Below, piece by piece: positions 18,935 to 28,744 of a stretch of DNA of 64,000 bases. Position 1 is the stretch's first letter, and every line of letters starts with the position of its first letter. The translations under genes and the position numbers were made by a program. The notes under the pieces are model-generated. The model searched no databases and had not been told where the DNA came from. It was given only the letters and a program-made list of their open reading frames with translations. Source of the DNA: Streptomyces sp. NBC_00390 (GTDB lineage: Bacteria > Actinomycetota > Actinomycetes > Streptomycetales > Streptomycetaceae); NCBI RefSeq assembly GCF_036057275.1, contig NZ_CP107945.1, positions 6,386,001 to 6,450,000 on the forward strand, read 5' to 3'.

Positions 18935-21665
18935 GCCGCGCCGTGGTGTGCCGGGTCGGCTGCGCTGTCGAGGGGTCCTCGGGCCACGGGTGCTTGGGAT
19001 AGCGGCCGCGCAGCTCCGCGCGCACGGCCCGGTACCCCTCCCGCCAGAACGACGCCAGGTCCGCGGTGACGGCCGCGGGGCGGCCCGCCGGGGAGAGCAG
19101 ATGCACCAGCACGGGCACACCCGCGACCTCCGGTGTCCGACTCAGCCCGAACAGTTCCTGCAGCTTCACCGCCAGCACCGGCTGCCCGCCGCCGTACTCC
19201 ACCCGGATCCGTGAGCCGCTCGGCACCTCGATGCGCTCCGGTGCGAGTTCATCGAGCCGGGCCGCGTCACCCGTCGCCCACGGCAGCAGACGCTGCAGCG
19301 CCTGGCCGGCCTGGATCCGGGCCAGGTCCGCCCGCCGGCGGGCGCGGGACAGCTCCGGTTCGAGCCACTCGCCGGCCCGGTCCAGCAGGGCGCCGTCCGA
19401 GACATCGGGCCAGGGATCGCCCAGCACGCCGTGCACGAATGCGAGCCGCTCGCGCAGCCCCTGTGCCTCGCGCGTCCAGCGCAGCAGCTCGAGGCCCTCG
19501 CGCCGGAGTCCTTCCAGCAGGGCCTCGCGCACGAGCGCGGGGCCGGGCTCCTTCAGCCGCCGTACGGACAGTTCCACCGCGCCCAGCCGCTCCACGTCCC
19601 GGGCGACGACATCGCCGTCCTCCCAGTGGACCTCCTCGCCCCTGCCGAGCAGATGGGAGGCGGCGCGGCAGGCGGTGTCGCGGTCGATCACGGCGGCGAG
19701 CCGCACCCGCGCGGACGCGGCGGTCGCGGCCCGGTCCGCCACGGCGACCGCCAGCCATTCAGCGCTGCCGAGCCGTGATCCGTCACCCAGCTCGCCCCCG
19801 GTTCCCGACGCCATCAGATACGCGCCCTCGCCCCGCTGCCGGGCCACCCGCTCAGGGAACGCGAGCGCCGTGACGAACCCGGCGACGATGTCGTCCGCGG
19901 CATGCCACCCGCCGCCGGCTGCCTGCCCGACCGCTCTGCCGCCCGCGCGGAAGGCGTGGCTGCCCGGGGCAGTGCGCCCGTCCGTATCGGCCGGGCCCCC
20001 TCCCGCCGGCCGGGCGTCGGCCGTGTCCCTGCGGTCCTCGGTGGCGTGCCGGGCGGTACCGGCCACGGGCCCGGAGCCGTCCCCGGCCAGCGGGGGTGCC
20101 GCGGTGGGTTCGGCGGCCGCCGCGGGGCCATGCGCCGCAGTCCGCTCGTCCGCGCCGGGAGGGGCGGCGGCACCGACGGCCACCCCCGTCAGCGACGACT
20201 CCAGCCGCCGCACCTCCGAGCGCCAGCGCGCACCGTACGCGTCCGTCCCGCGGCGGGCCGTGCGCCAGGCCGCGGCCAGGTCGTCGCCGTACTCCCGCGG
20301 CGGCTCCTCGCTCAGCAGCGCGACCACCTCGGCCGCCCGGCGCGCACCCACCTCGTCGGAGCCGTCGAGCAGGGCGCGGGCCAGCCGGGGGTGCACGCCG
20401 AGCCGGGACATCCGTACGCCGCGCCCGGTTGCCCGGCCGGTGCCGTCCACCGCACCGATCGCGGTCAGTACGGAGTGCGCGGCCGCCAGCGCTCCGGCCG
20501 GCGGCGGATCCAGCAGCGCGAGACCGGTGGCCGCCGGATCGCCCCAGCACGCCGCCTGGAGGGCGAATGCCGCCAGGTCCGCGACCTTGATCTCGGGGGA
20601 GGGGAACCTCGGCAGCCGGGCGTCCTCCGCCTCGGACCAGCAGCGGTACACGGCCCCCGGTGCCTCGCGGCCCGCCCGGCCCGCCCGCTGCCGTGCCGCC
20701 GCCTGCGAGGCCCGGACCGTCGTCAGCGCGCTCAGCCCGCGCGCATGGTCCGTGCGCGGCTCTCGCGCGAGACCCGAGTCGACCACGATCCGCACGCCCG
20801 GCACGGTCAGCGACGACTCCGCGACCGAGGTCGCGAGCACCACCCGGCGGGCCGTTCCGCCCGCGAGCACCGCGTCCTGCACGGCCGCGGGGGCCCGCCC
20901 GTGCACCTGGAGCACCTCGGCGTCCACACCCGCCAGCAGTCCGGCGACCCGCGCGATCTCCCCGACACCGGGCAGAAAGCACAGCACGTCACCGGTATGA
21001 GAGGCCAGCGCCCGTCGCACCACCGAGGCGACATGGGCCAGCAGCGCCGGATCGACGCGCATCCCGTGCGGCGGCCGTACCGGACGCGCCGGGGGAGCCC
21101 ACACCACCTCCACCGGATGGGCGACACCCTCGGCCGCCACCACCGGCGCGTCACCGAGCAGCCGGGACCACCCGGCCGCGTCCGTGGTAGCCGAGGCGGC
21201 CACCAGCTTCAGCTCCGGGCGCAGCGCGGCCCGTACGTCCAGCAGGAACGCGGCCACCGTGTCCGCGTCCAGATGCCGCTCATGACACTCGTCGAGCATC
21301 ACCGCGTCGACGCCGGGCAGCTCCTGGTCGCGCTGCAGCCGCTGCAGCAGCACACCGGTGGTCACGACCTCCACGACCGTCTGCCGCCCCACCGCACGCT
21401 CCCCGCGCACCGTGAACCCGACCCGGCCGCCCACCCGCTCCCCGAGCAGCCATGCCATCCGCCGCGCCGCGGCCCGCGCGGCGATGCGCCGTGGCTCGGC
21501 GACCACGACCCGGGCGCCGCGCTCCGCGAGCGCGAGCGGTACGAGCGTCGTCTTGCCGGTGCCAGGCGGCGCGCACAGCACTGCGGCGCCGTGCCCCTCG
21601 AGAGCCGCCTCAAGGGCGGGCAGCGCGCTGCGGACGGGAAGCCCGAGCCCCTCGGGACGGATCAC
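18924..21665 (-). CDS. hrpB: ATP-dependent helicase HrpB
   Basis: A 913-residue DEAH/RHA-type RNA helicase. Motif I (CAPPGTGKTT) lies at ~30 and the DECH box (LDECHERH) at ~125; helicase C ('FLPGVGEIARVAGLL', 'ATSVAESSLTVPGV', 'QRAGRAGREAPGAVYRCW') and the C-terminal HrpB domain follow. A low-complexity Ala/Gly/Pro/Asp-rich insertion of ~90 residues (about bases 19915-20190) makes it longer than the usual ~820-840. GTG at 21665 overlaps the stop of the methyltransferase (GTGA). Its RNA substrate is unknown. Confidence 0.9.
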   Translation of the reverse strand: MIRPEGLGLPVRSALPALEAALEGHGAAVLCAPPGTGKTTLVPLALAERGARVVVAEPRRIAARAAARRMAWLLGERVGGRVGFTVRGERAVGRQTVVEVVTTGVLLQRLQRDQELPGVDAVMLDECHERHLDADTVAAFLLDVRAALRPELKLVAASATTDAAGWSRLLGDAPVVAAEGVAHPVEVVWAPPARPVRPPHGMRVDPALLAHVASVVRRALASHTGDVLCFLPGVGEIARVAGLLAGVDAEVLQVHGRAPAAVQDAVLAGGTARRVVLATSVAESSLTVPGVRIVVDSGLAREPRTDHARGLSALTTVRASQAAARQRAGRAGREAPGAVYRCWSEAEDARLPRFPSPEIKVADLAAFALQAACWGDPAATGLALLDPPPAGALAAAHSVLTAIGAVDGTGRATGRGVRMSRLGVHPRLARALLDGSDEVGARRAAEVVALLSEEPPREYGDDLAAAWRTARRGTDAYGARWRSEVRRLESSLTGVAVGAAAPPGADERTAAHGPAAAAEPTAAPPLAGDGSGPVAGTARHATEDRRDTADARPAGGGPADTDGRTAPGSHAFRAGGRAVGQAAGGGWHAADDIVAGFVTALAFPERVARQRGEGAYLMASGTGGELGDGSRLGSAEWLAVAVADRAATAASARVRLAAVIDRDTACRAASHLLGRGEEVHWEDGDVVARDVERLGAVELSVRRLKEPGPALVREALLEGLRREGLELLRWTREAQGLRERLAFVHGVLGDPWPDVSDGALLDRAGEWLEPELSRARRRADLARIQAGQALQRLLPWATGDAARLDELAPERIEVPSGSRIRVEYGGGQPVLAVKLQELFGLSRTPEVAGVPVLVHLLSPAGRPAAVTADLASFWREGYRAVRAELRGRYPKHPWPEDPSTAQPTRHTTARLNR

Positions 21666-22465
21666 GCGCGTTCGCAGACGAAGATGGCCGTCCCCGGGAT
21701 GAGGCTGCCCCGCAGCGGGGACCAGCCGCCCCACTCCTGGCTGTTCCACGCGGGCCACTCCGGCTCGACCAGATCGAGCAGCCGGAAGCCGCCCGCCACC
21801 ACGTCCCGCACCCGGTCGCCCAGGGTCCTGTGGTGCTCGACGTACACCGCGCGGCCCGCCTCGTCCTGCTCGACGTACGGGGTGCGGTCGAAGTACGAGG
21901 CGGCGACCGACAGCCCCTCCGGCCCCGGCTCGTCGGGAAACGCCCAGCGGATGGGGTGCGTGACCGAGAAGACCCAGCGCCCGCCAGGCCGCAGCACTCG
22001 TCTGACCTCCCGGAACACCGTCACCGGGTCGGCGACGAACGGCACCGCGCCGTATGCCGAGCACGCCAGGTCGAAGCTGCCGTCCCGGAACGGCAGCGCC
22101 CCCGCGTCCGCCTCCACGAGCGGGACGTCCCCGCCGATCCGCAGCGCGTGCTGGAGCTGGCGGTGGGACAGGTCCAGTGCCACCGGGCGGGCGCCCTGCG
22201 CGGCGAGCCAGCGCGAGCACTGCGCCGCGCCCGCGCCGATCTCCAGGACGTCCAGGCCCTTCAGCGACCCGGCGGGTCCCAGCAGCGCGGCCTCCGCCTC
22301 GTCCAGGCCCTCGGGTCCCCAGACGAACCGGTCGTCGCCCAGGAACGCGCCGTGCTCCAGCTGGTACTCGTCGGCGTTGCGGTCCCACCAGCCGCGGCTG
22401 GCCCGGCTGCTCTCCGGATCCCCGGCAATACGGCGGGTGGCTTCCGGTTCGAAATCTTGGCTCAT
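21662..22465 (-). CDS. Class I SAM-dependent methyltransferase
   Basis: A 267-residue methyltransferase. The SAM-binding motif is 'VLEIGAGAAQCSRWLA', followed by 'ARPVALDLS' and 'FDLACSAYGAVPFV'; the central part is a Methyltransf_11 domain. The acceptor is unknown. ATG at 22465 is chosen; a GTG two codons upstream (22471) is equally possible. It is coupled to hrpB by a four-base overlap. Confidence 0.85.
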   Translation of the reverse strand: MSQDFEPEATRRIAGDPESSRASRGWWDRNADEYQLEHGAFLGDDRFVWGPEGLDEAEAALLGPAGSLKGLDVLEIGAGAAQCSRWLAAQGARPVALDLSHRQLQHALRIGGDVPLVEADAGALPFRDGSFDLACSAYGAVPFVADPVTVFREVRRVLRPGGRWVFSVTHPIRWAFPDEPGPEGLSVAASYFDRTPYVEQDEAGRAVYVEHHRTLGDRVRDVVAGGFRLLDLVEPEWPAWNSQEWGGWSPLRGSLIPGTAIFVCERA

Positions 22466-22589
22466 CGTCACCGTCGTTGTAGTTTGCGTGCAGCACGCCG
22501 ATGGCGGCCGGAGTCAGCCTTTGTGGCCTCGGCAAACATGAGTTGTGCCGGGTTTGGGGGGTTCTGCCCCCGCTGTGCGGCTTCGCGCA

Positions 22590-22618
22590 TTGACCATGCC
22601 CGGCTGCCCCCGTATGCT
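22590..22618 (+). promoter_or_regulatory. Promoter of rpsA
   Basis: TTGACC (22590-22595) and TATGCT (22613-22618) are separated by exactly 17 bp, a near-consensus vegetative (HrdB-type) promoter. It implies an untranslated leader of about 190 nt before rpsA. The rest of the 350-base gap 22466-22815 shows no convincing gene. Confidence 0.75.
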
Positions 22619-22815
22619 ACAAGTTGCGCTGCGGGCCTGCGCGCCTCAGACGGAGCAGGCCGCGCTCGCATCTGTATGTATCCCTCGGTTCACGAGGCGC
22701 CACCAGGAGTTCTGGATCGGCGCTTCCTAAGCTGTCCGGCTTCTGCAGCTGCGATACGGGCTCTCGGCGTAGCAGTACCTACGACTTCAATGTCCGTACC
22801 GGAGCCCTTTCCCAC

Positions 22816-24318
22816 ATGACGAGCAGCACCGAGACCACCGCCACCACCCCGCAGGTTGCGGTCAACGACATCGGTAACGAGGAAGCCTTCCTCGCCGCGA
22901 TCGACGAGACGATCAAGTACTTCAACGACGGCGACATCGTCGACGGCGTCATCGTGAAGGTCGACCGGGACGAGGTCCTGCTCGACATCGGTTACAAGAC
23001 CGAAGGTGTCATCCCGAGCCGCGAGCTCTCGATCAAGCACGACGTCGACCCGAACGAGGTCGTCAAGGTCGGCGACGAGATCGAGGCCCTTGTTCTCCAG
23101 AAGGAGGACAAGGAAGGCCGCCTGATCCTCTCGAAGAAGCGCGCCCAGTACGAGCGTGCCTGGGGCACCATCGAGAAGATCAAGGAAGAGGACGGCATCG
23201 TCACCGGCACCGTCATCGAGGTTGTCAAGGGTGGTCTCATCCTCGACATCGGCCTCCGTGGCTTCCTGCCGGCCTCCCTCGTCGAGATGCGTCGCGTCCG
23301 CGACCTCCAGCCCTACGTGGGCAAGGAGCTCGAGGCGAAGATCATCGAGCTGGACAAGAACCGCAACAACGTGGTCCTGTCCCGCCGTGCCTGGCTCGAG
23401 CAGACCCAGTCCGAGGTGCGCCAGACGTTCCTCACCACCCTGCAGAAGGGTCAGGTCCGCTCCGGCGTCGTTTCCTCGATCGTCAACTTCGGTGCCTTCG
23501 TGGACCTGGGTGGCGTCGACGGTCTCGTCCACGTCTCCGAGCTCTCCTGGAAGCACATCGACCACCCCTCCGAGGTTGTCGAGGTCGGCCAGGAAGTCAC
23601 CGTCGAGGTTCTCGACGTGGACATGGACCGCGAGCGTGTCTCCCTGTCGCTCAAGGCGACGCAGGAGGACCCGTGGCAGCAGTTCGCCCGGACCCACCAG
23701 ATCGGTCAGGTCGTCCCGGGTAAGGTCACCAAGCTCGTTCCGTTCGGTGCGTTCGTGCGCGTCGACGAGGGCATCGAGGGTCTGGTCCACATCTCCGAGC
23801 TGGCCGAGCGCCACGTGGAGATCCCGGAGCAGGTCGTCCAGGTCAACGACGGAATCTTCGTCAAGGTCATCGACATCGACCTCGAGCGCCGCCGCATCAG
23901 CCTCTCGCTGAAGCAGGCCAACGAGTCCTTCGGTGCCGACCCGGCCTCGGTCGAGTTCGACCCGACCCTGTACGGCATGGCCGCGTCCTACGACGACCAG
24001 GGCAACTACATCTACCCCGAGGGCTTCGACCCGGAGACCAACGACTGGCTCGACGGCTTCGAGACCCAGCGTGAGGCGTGGGAGACGCAGTACGCCGAGG
24101 CGCAGCAGCGCTTCGAGCAGCACCAGGCCCAGGTCATCAAGTCCCGCGAGGCCGACGAGGCCGCCGCTGCCGAGGGTGGCCCCGCCGCTCCGGCCGGTGC
24201 CCCGGCGGGTGCGTCCGGCGGTTCGTACTCCTCGGAGTCGGACGACAACTCCGGCGCCCTGGCGTCGGACGAGGCGCTGGCCGCCCTGCGCGAGAAGCTG
24301 GCCGGCGGCCAGAGCTGA
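22816..24318 (+). CDS. rpsA: 30S ribosomal protein S1
   Basis: A 500-residue RNA-binding protein of the small subunit that helps mRNA docking. It has four S1 OB-fold repeats (roughly residues 37-105, 123-188, 208-277, 294-363), with the well-conserved 'NFGAFVDLGGVDGLVHVSELSW' block in the third. The acidic/Ala-rich C-terminal tail replaces the fifth and sixth repeats of proteobacterial S1, as usual in Actinobacteria. ATG at 22816 follows GGAG. Its codon choice is strongly C-ending, as in highly expressed genes. Confidence 0.97.
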   Translation: MTSSTETTATTPQVAVNDIGNEEAFLAAIDETIKYFNDGDIVDGVIVKVDRDEVLLDIGYKTEGVIPSRELSIKHDVDPNEVVKVGDEIEALVLQKEDKEGRLILSKKRAQYERAWGTIEKIKEEDGIVTGTVIEVVKGGLILDIGLRGFLPASLVEMRRVRDLQPYVGKELEAKIIELDKNRNNVVLSRRAWLEQTQSEVRQTFLTTLQKGQVRSGVVSSIVNFGAFVDLGGVDGLVHVSELSWKHIDHPSEVVEVGQEVTVEVLDVDMDRERVSLSLKATQEDPWQQFARTHQIGQVVPGKVTKLVPFGAFVRVDEGIEGLVHISELAERHVEIPEQVVQVNDGIFVKVIDIDLERRRISLSLKQANESFGADPASVEFDPTLYGMAASYDDQGNYIYPEGFDPETNDWLDGFETQREAWETQYAEAQQRFEQHQAQVIKSREADEAAAAEGGPAAPAGAPAGASGGSYSSESDDNSGALASDEALAALREKLAGGQS

Positions 24319-24350
24319 GGCTCTGACCCCGGGCTGGTAGACAGCTGACG

Positions 24351-24383
24351 TAAGGCCCGCTCCCCCTGGGGGAGCGGGCCTTA
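24351..24383 (+). terminator. Strong terminator of rpsA
   Basis: A perfect palindrome of 33 nt: the arm starting TAAGGCCCGCTCCCC (24351-24366) pairs with 24368-24383, giving a long G+C stem flanked by TAA/TTA. Confidence 0.9.
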
Positions 24384-24507
24384 CGGCGTTCGCGGGCCGC
24401 TTCGCCGGCGAACTGCGCCACGCCGGTGGGGTGTTCGGCGGCGGAACAGGGAATGCACCTGCTCGACCACGCGTTCTTCTGTGAGGACACGAGGAGGAGC
24501 GGTATCC

Positions 24508-25446
24508 GTGCTTGATCCGCAGGGTTTGTACGAATGGGAGCCGAAGGGTCTGGCGGTCGTCGACATGGCGCTCGCGCAGGAGTCGGCCGGTCTGGTCATG
24601 CTGTACCACTTCGAGGGCTACATCGACGCGGGCGAGACCGGCGAGCAGATCGTCGACAATCTGCTGGGTTCGCTTCCCCACCAGGTGGTGGCGCGCTTCG
24701 ACCACGACCGGCTCGTGGACTACCGCGCCCGCCGTCCGCTGCTCACCTTCCGGCGTGACCGCTGGACCGGCTACGAGACCCCGACGCTGGACGTCCGGCT
24801 CGTCCAGGACGCGACGGGCGCGCCGTTCCTGCTGCTGTCCGGCCCCGAGCCGGATGTCGAGTGGGAGCGTTTCGCGGCCGCTGTGCGCCAGATCGTCGAG
24901 CGGCTCGGCGTACGGCTCGCTGTCAACTTCCACGGCATCCCGATGGGCGTTCCGCACACCCGCCCCGTCGGCCTCACCCCGCACGGCAACCGCACGGACC
25001 TCATGCCCGGTCACCGCAGCCCCTTCGACGAGGCGCAGGTCCCCGGCAGCGCCGAGTCGCTGGTGGAGTACCGCCTGATGGAATCCGGCCACGACGTGCT
25101 GGGAGTCGCCGCACATGTGCCGCACTACGTCGCCCGCTCCTCGTACCCGGACGCGGCGCTGACCGCGCTGGAGGCGATCACGGCCGCGACGGGCCTGGTG
25201 CTGCCTGCCGTCGCGCACACACTGCGCACCGAGGCGCACCGTACCCAGACCGAGATCGAGCGCCAGATCGGCGAGGGCGACGAAGAGCTCGTGGCGCTCG
25301 TACAGGGCCTTGAGCACCAGTACGACGCGGTGGCGGGCGCCGAGACCAGGGGCAATCTGGTCGCCGAGCCGGTCGACCTGCCGTCTGCCGACGAGCTCGG
25401 CCGCGAGTTCGAGCGCTTCCTGGCGGAGCGCGAGGGTGAGGCCTGA
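24508..25446 (+). CDS. PAC2 family protein
   Basis: A 312-residue cytoplasmic protein of the PAC2 (proteasome assembly chaperone-like) family common in Actinobacteria, with 'LVMLYHFEGYIDAGETGEQ' near the start and 'VNFHGIPMGVPHTRP' centrally. Its exact role in bacteria is not settled. GTG at 24508 lies eight bases after GAGGAGGAG, which fixes the start. It is followed by coaE after 23 bases. Confidence 0.85.
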   Translation: MLDPQGLYEWEPKGLAVVDMALAQESAGLVMLYHFEGYIDAGETGEQIVDNLLGSLPHQVVARFDHDRLVDYRARRPLLTFRRDRWTGYETPTLDVRLVQDATGAPFLLLSGPEPDVEWERFAAAVRQIVERLGVRLAVNFHGIPMGVPHTRPVGLTPHGNRTDLMPGHRSPFDEAQVPGSAESLVEYRLMESGHDVLGVAAHVPHYVARSSYPDAALTALEAITAATGLVLPAVAHTLRTEAHRTQTEIERQIGEGDEELVALVQGLEHQYDAVAGAETRGNLVAEPVDLPSADELGREFERFLAEREGEA

Positions 25447-25469
25447 GGGGGCTCGCGTAGGCTGCCGCC

Positions 25470-26075
25470 ATGCTGACCGTGGGGTTGACCGGCGGAATCG
25501 GAGCCGGAAAGAGCGAAGTGTCCCGGCTACTGGTGTCGTACGGGGCGGTGCTGATCGACGCCGACCGGATCGCCCGTGAGGTCGTCGAGCCCGGCACGCC
25601 GGGGCTCGCGGCCGTCGTCGACGCCTTCGGCACCGGCATCCTGACGCCGGACGGCACCCTGGACCGGCCGAAGCTCGGCACCATCGTCTTCGCCGACGCC
25701 GAGCGCCTCGCCACGCTGAACGCGATCGTCCATCCGCTGGTCGGCGCGCGCTCCACGGAACTTCAGGGCGCTGCGGGCGCGGACGCCGTGGTCGTCCACG
25801 ACGTACCGCTGCTCACCGAGAACAAGCTGGCGCCGCTGTACGACCTGGTCGTGGTGGTGGACGCGGCCCCCGAGACACAGCTCGACCGGCTGGTGCGGCT
25901 GCGCGGCATGGCGGAGTCCGAGGCCCGGGCGCGGATGGCGGCACAGGCCACCCGTGAGGAGCGGCGGGCGGTCGCCGATCTGCTGATCGACAACGACGGA
26001 CCGCTGGAGAAGCTGGAACCGCAGGTCCGCACGGTGTGGGAGGAGCTCTCCCGGCGGGCGGTGTCCGCCGGCTGA
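25470..26075 (+). CDS. coaE: Dephospho-CoA kinase
   Basis: A 201-residue enzyme for the last step of coenzyme A synthesis (ATP-dependent phosphorylation of the 3' hydroxyl of dephospho-CoA). The P-loop GGIGAGKS is at residues 8-15, followed by the conserved 'IDADRIAREVV' and the lid region. It normally lies near rpsA in Streptomyces, as here. Confidence 0.95.
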   Translation: MLTVGLTGGIGAGKSEVSRLLVSYGAVLIDADRIAREVVEPGTPGLAAVVDAFGTGILTPDGTLDRPKLGTIVFADAERLATLNAIVHPLVGARSTELQGAAGADAVVVHDVPLLTENKLAPLYDLVVVVDAAPETQLDRLVRLRGMAESEARARMAAQATREERRAVADLLIDNDGPLEKLEPQVRTVWEELSRRAVSAG

Positions 26076-26164
26076 TCCGCAGGCGGCCGTGACACCGGGG
26101 CGCGGCCGGAATAGCGTTGCCGGATGCGGTGTTGCAACCGGGCGTCGAAGGGAAGGATGCCTCC

Positions 26165-26533
26165 GTGGCGAACAGCAACCCGGATACGCACGTCATCGAC
26201 TTCCGCGCGGCCGAGCAGTTGCTGGCCGCGCGTGATCCGCGTGGTGCCGTGAAGCTGCTGGACTCGGTCATCGCAGCCCACCCAGAGAACACGGCGGCCA
26301 GGCTGCTGCGTGCCAGGGCCTTCTTCGCCGCGGCACAGCTGCGTCCGGCAGAGCTCGAGTTCGAGCTGGTCCTGGAGCGGGAGCCGGACAACGCCTTCGC
26401 TCACTTCGCACTGGCCCGGACGTTCGAGCGCGCAGGACGGCCGGAACAGGCGAAGCGGCACTTCCGCCTGGCGGCCGCGCTGGACCCCAAGCCCGAATAT
26501 CTGAAGGCAGCCGGCTTCGACGGCGGGGCCTGA
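26165..26533 (+). CDS. Tetratricopeptide repeat protein
   Basis: A 122-residue protein of three degenerate TPR helix pairs ('LLDSVIAAHPENTAARLLRA', 'LELEREPDN'-like, 'RTFERAGRPEQAKRHFRLAA'). It likely serves as a protein-interaction scaffold. GTG at 26165 follows AAGGGAAGGA. It is downstream of coaE and possibly co-transcribed with it. Confidence 0.8.
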   Translation: MANSNPDTHVIDFRAAEQLLAARDPRGAVKLLDSVIAAHPENTAARLLRARAFFAAAQLRPAELEFELVLEREPDNAFAHFALARTFERAGRPEQAKRHFRLAAALDPKPEYLKAAGFDGGA

Positions 26534-26561
26534 CGCCGCTGCCGCTCGCGGCGGCGGCGCA

Positions 26562-26825
26562 TCAGCCGTGGTCGGGCTCGTACGGCGGGATGTTGCGGCC
26601 CGGCTGGTAGTGCGGCCCCTGGTGGATATGGCGCAGCACCAACGCCAGGTCCACGGTCACGATCACGAGCAGCACCCCGCACGCCGCCGCCCAGCCCGGG
26701 CGCCCGGCGAGTGCGAAGGCCGCCGTGCCCCCGGCCGCCCAGATCAGGCCCCACAGGCTCAGCCAGAAGCGCAGCCGCAGCGGACTGCGCGCGGTGATCG
26801 GCTCGTTCCCGGTACGCATGGTCAT
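26562..26825 (-). CDS. DUF6343-type small membrane protein
   Basis: An 87-residue protein with two membrane helices (residues ~17-35 and ~43-62) and the conserved N-terminal 'RTGNEPITARSPLRLRF', which I associate with the streptomycete DUF6343 family. Function unknown. The first of two in-frame ATGs (26825) sits after GGAAGGGAAGAGG. Confidence 0.7.
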   Translation of the reverse strand: MTMRTGNEPITARSPLRLRFWLSLWGLIWAAGGTAAFALAGRPGWAAACGVLLVIVTVDLALVLRHIHQGPHYQPGRNIPPYEPDHG

Positions 26826-26944
26826 CGCCTCTTCCCTTCCAGCATGCACCCGCTTTCCGGAACAGCGATGAGTCCTGGGCGTCGCGATCGTCCACCTCCT
26901 GAACGCGCTGCCGAGCGCGGGAGAAATCACCGGAGGGGACCACG

Positions 26945-27385
26945 ATGTCTGCCACGACCACCACCACTGCGAACACCACTGCCACCACCGCCGCAGGGCC
27001 GGGGCGCCGTACGGACGTCGCGGTGCGTGCCCTGCAGATCTTGCTCGCGCTGTTCTTCGCCGTCGCGAGCGCTGCTCCGAAGCTCGTCGCGCATTCCTCG
27101 GCGACCGAGAGCTTCGACAGGATCGGCTACGGGGACTGGTACATGTACCTCGTCGGCGCCCTGGAGCTGGCCGGCGCGATCGCGCTCGTGATCCCGGTTC
27201 TGTCCGGCCTCTCGGCGCTCGCCCTGATGGGACTGATGATCGGGGCGTTCCTGACCCAGGTCGTGGTGTTCGACGGGCAGTACGCGGTGACGCCGGTCGT
27301 CTTCTTCGTCCTGCTGGCCGTGGTCGCCCGGGTCCGCCGCCGGCGCACGGCGGAACTCTTCGCCCTGGTCCGCGGGCGCGCCTGA
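26945..27385 (+). CDS. DoxX family membrane protein
   Basis: A 146-residue protein with four membrane segments and the DoxX-type 'SFDRIGYGDWYMYLVGALELAGAIAL' core, preceded by a Thr/Ala-rich N-terminus. DoxX proteins are linked to membrane redox or thiol stress complexes; no partner gene is adjacent. ATG at 26945 follows GGAGGGG. Confidence 0.8.
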   Translation: MSATTTTTANTTATTAAGPGRRTDVAVRALQILLALFFAVASAAPKLVAHSSATESFDRIGYGDWYMYLVGALELAGAIALVIPVLSGLSALALMGLMIGAFLTQVVVFDGQYAVTPVVFFVLLAVVARVRRRRTAELFALVRGRA

Positions 27386-27525
27386 GGGGCGGAGGCCGAC
27401 AGCGCGCCGGTACCGGCGGCCGCGAGTGCGGGGTGCGGGAATGAGGGTTCGCCCCGCCGGGCATAACGGACATACCGTGGTAGTCATCCTCGCGATATCC
27501 ACCTCGGACGACAGGGGGTGCCCCG

Positions 27526-28596
27526 ATGGTCGAGGAACTGCTGGTGGCCGGTGTGGCGGCCGCCTCGGTGTGTGCGGTGTACGTGGCCGCGGCGGCGAAG
27601 GTCGTGAAGCAGTACGAACGGGGCATCGTGTTCCGCCTCGGACGGCTGCGGAACCAGATCCGCCAGCCCGGATTCACCATGATCGTTCCCGGGGTCGACC
27701 GGCTGCGCAAGGTGAACATGCAGATCGTGACCCTGCCCATCCCGGCCCAGGAGGGCATCACCCGGGACAACGTCACGGTGCGGGTCGACGCGGTCGTCTA
27801 CTTCCGGGTGATCGACCCGGCCAACGCCGTCATCGAGGTCGAGGACTACCGCTTCGCTGTGTCGCAGATGGCCCAGACGTCGCTGCGCTCCATCATCGGC
27901 AAGAGCGATCTGGACGATCTGCTCTGCAACCGCGAGAAGCTCAACCAGGGGCTCGAGCTGATGATCGACAGCCCTGCGGTCGGCTGGGGTGTGCAGGTCG
28001 ACCGGGTGGAGATCAAGGATGTGTCGCTGCCGGAGGCCATGAAGCGGTCGATGGCACGACAGGCCGAGGCCGACCGTGAGCGGCGCGCCCGGGTCATCAA
28101 CGCCGATGCCGAGCTGCAGGCATCGGTGAAGCTGTCCGAGGCCGCGAAGGAGATGTCGAAGCAGCCGGCCGCGCTGCAGCTGCGACTGCTGCAGACCGTG
28201 GTCGCCGTCGCCGCCGAGAAGAACTCCACGCTGGTGCTGCCGTTCCCCGTGGAGCTGCTGCGTTTCCTGGAGCGGGCTCAGCAGCCCGGACCGGCGGGCA
28301 CGCTGCCGCCGCATACGCATACGGCTGACCAGGTGGCACCGGGACCGGTGACGCCGGAACCCGGGACGCCGGAGCGGGCCTCTGCCCAGCCGGTGGAGGG
28401 TCGGGCCGCTGTGGAGGAACCGGTGCCCGAACGGTCCGCGCTCGGCGCCCCGGCGCCGGGGTGGCCGGATCCTGACGGTGACGGCCAGGGGCCCGAGGTC
28501 GCATCCGGGTCCGTCGAGGCGCTGGCCGAGGCACGGGTGCAGGAGCGCCGGGACCCGTCGCGGCTTCCGCCCGCAGGACCGCCCGCCGCAGCCTGA
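27526..28596 (+). CDS. SPFH/band 7 (slipin-type) membrane protein
   Basis: A 356-residue stomatin-like protein. It has one N-terminal membrane anchor and a band-7 domain (~25-180: 'YERGIVFRLGR', 'GFTMIVPGVDR', 'VDAVVYFRV'), followed by a heptad-like helical part ('EADRERRARVINADAELQAS') that drives oligomerisation, and a Pro/Glu-rich tail of ~90 residues. It probably organises membrane microdomains; no NfeD partner is next to it. ATG at 27526 follows AGGGGG. Confidence 0.87.
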   Translation: MVEELLVAGVAAASVCAVYVAAAAKVVKQYERGIVFRLGRLRNQIRQPGFTMIVPGVDRLRKVNMQIVTLPIPAQEGITRDNVTVRVDAVVYFRVIDPANAVIEVEDYRFAVSQMAQTSLRSIIGKSDLDDLLCNREKLNQGLELMIDSPAVGWGVQVDRVEIKDVSLPEAMKRSMARQAEADRERRARVINADAELQASVKLSEAAKEMSKQPAALQLRLLQTVVAVAAEKNSTLVLPFPVELLRFLERAQQPGPAGTLPPHTHTADQVAPGPVTPEPGTPERASAQPVEGRAAVEEPVPERSALGAPAPGWPDPDGDGQGPEVASGSVEALAEARVQERRDPSRLPPAGPPAAA

Positions 28597-28744
28597 CAAG
28601 CCGCCCATCGCCGATATATTCGCAGGTCATAGCGGTGACCGGGGTCATTGTCGGACCCTGCCCGTAAGGTCGTGGATCGAGTGATCGGGTGCTCGGGCGC
28701 TGCGGCGTCCGGGCACGGCGACGGCCCGAGGGGAGGTGGCCCTG

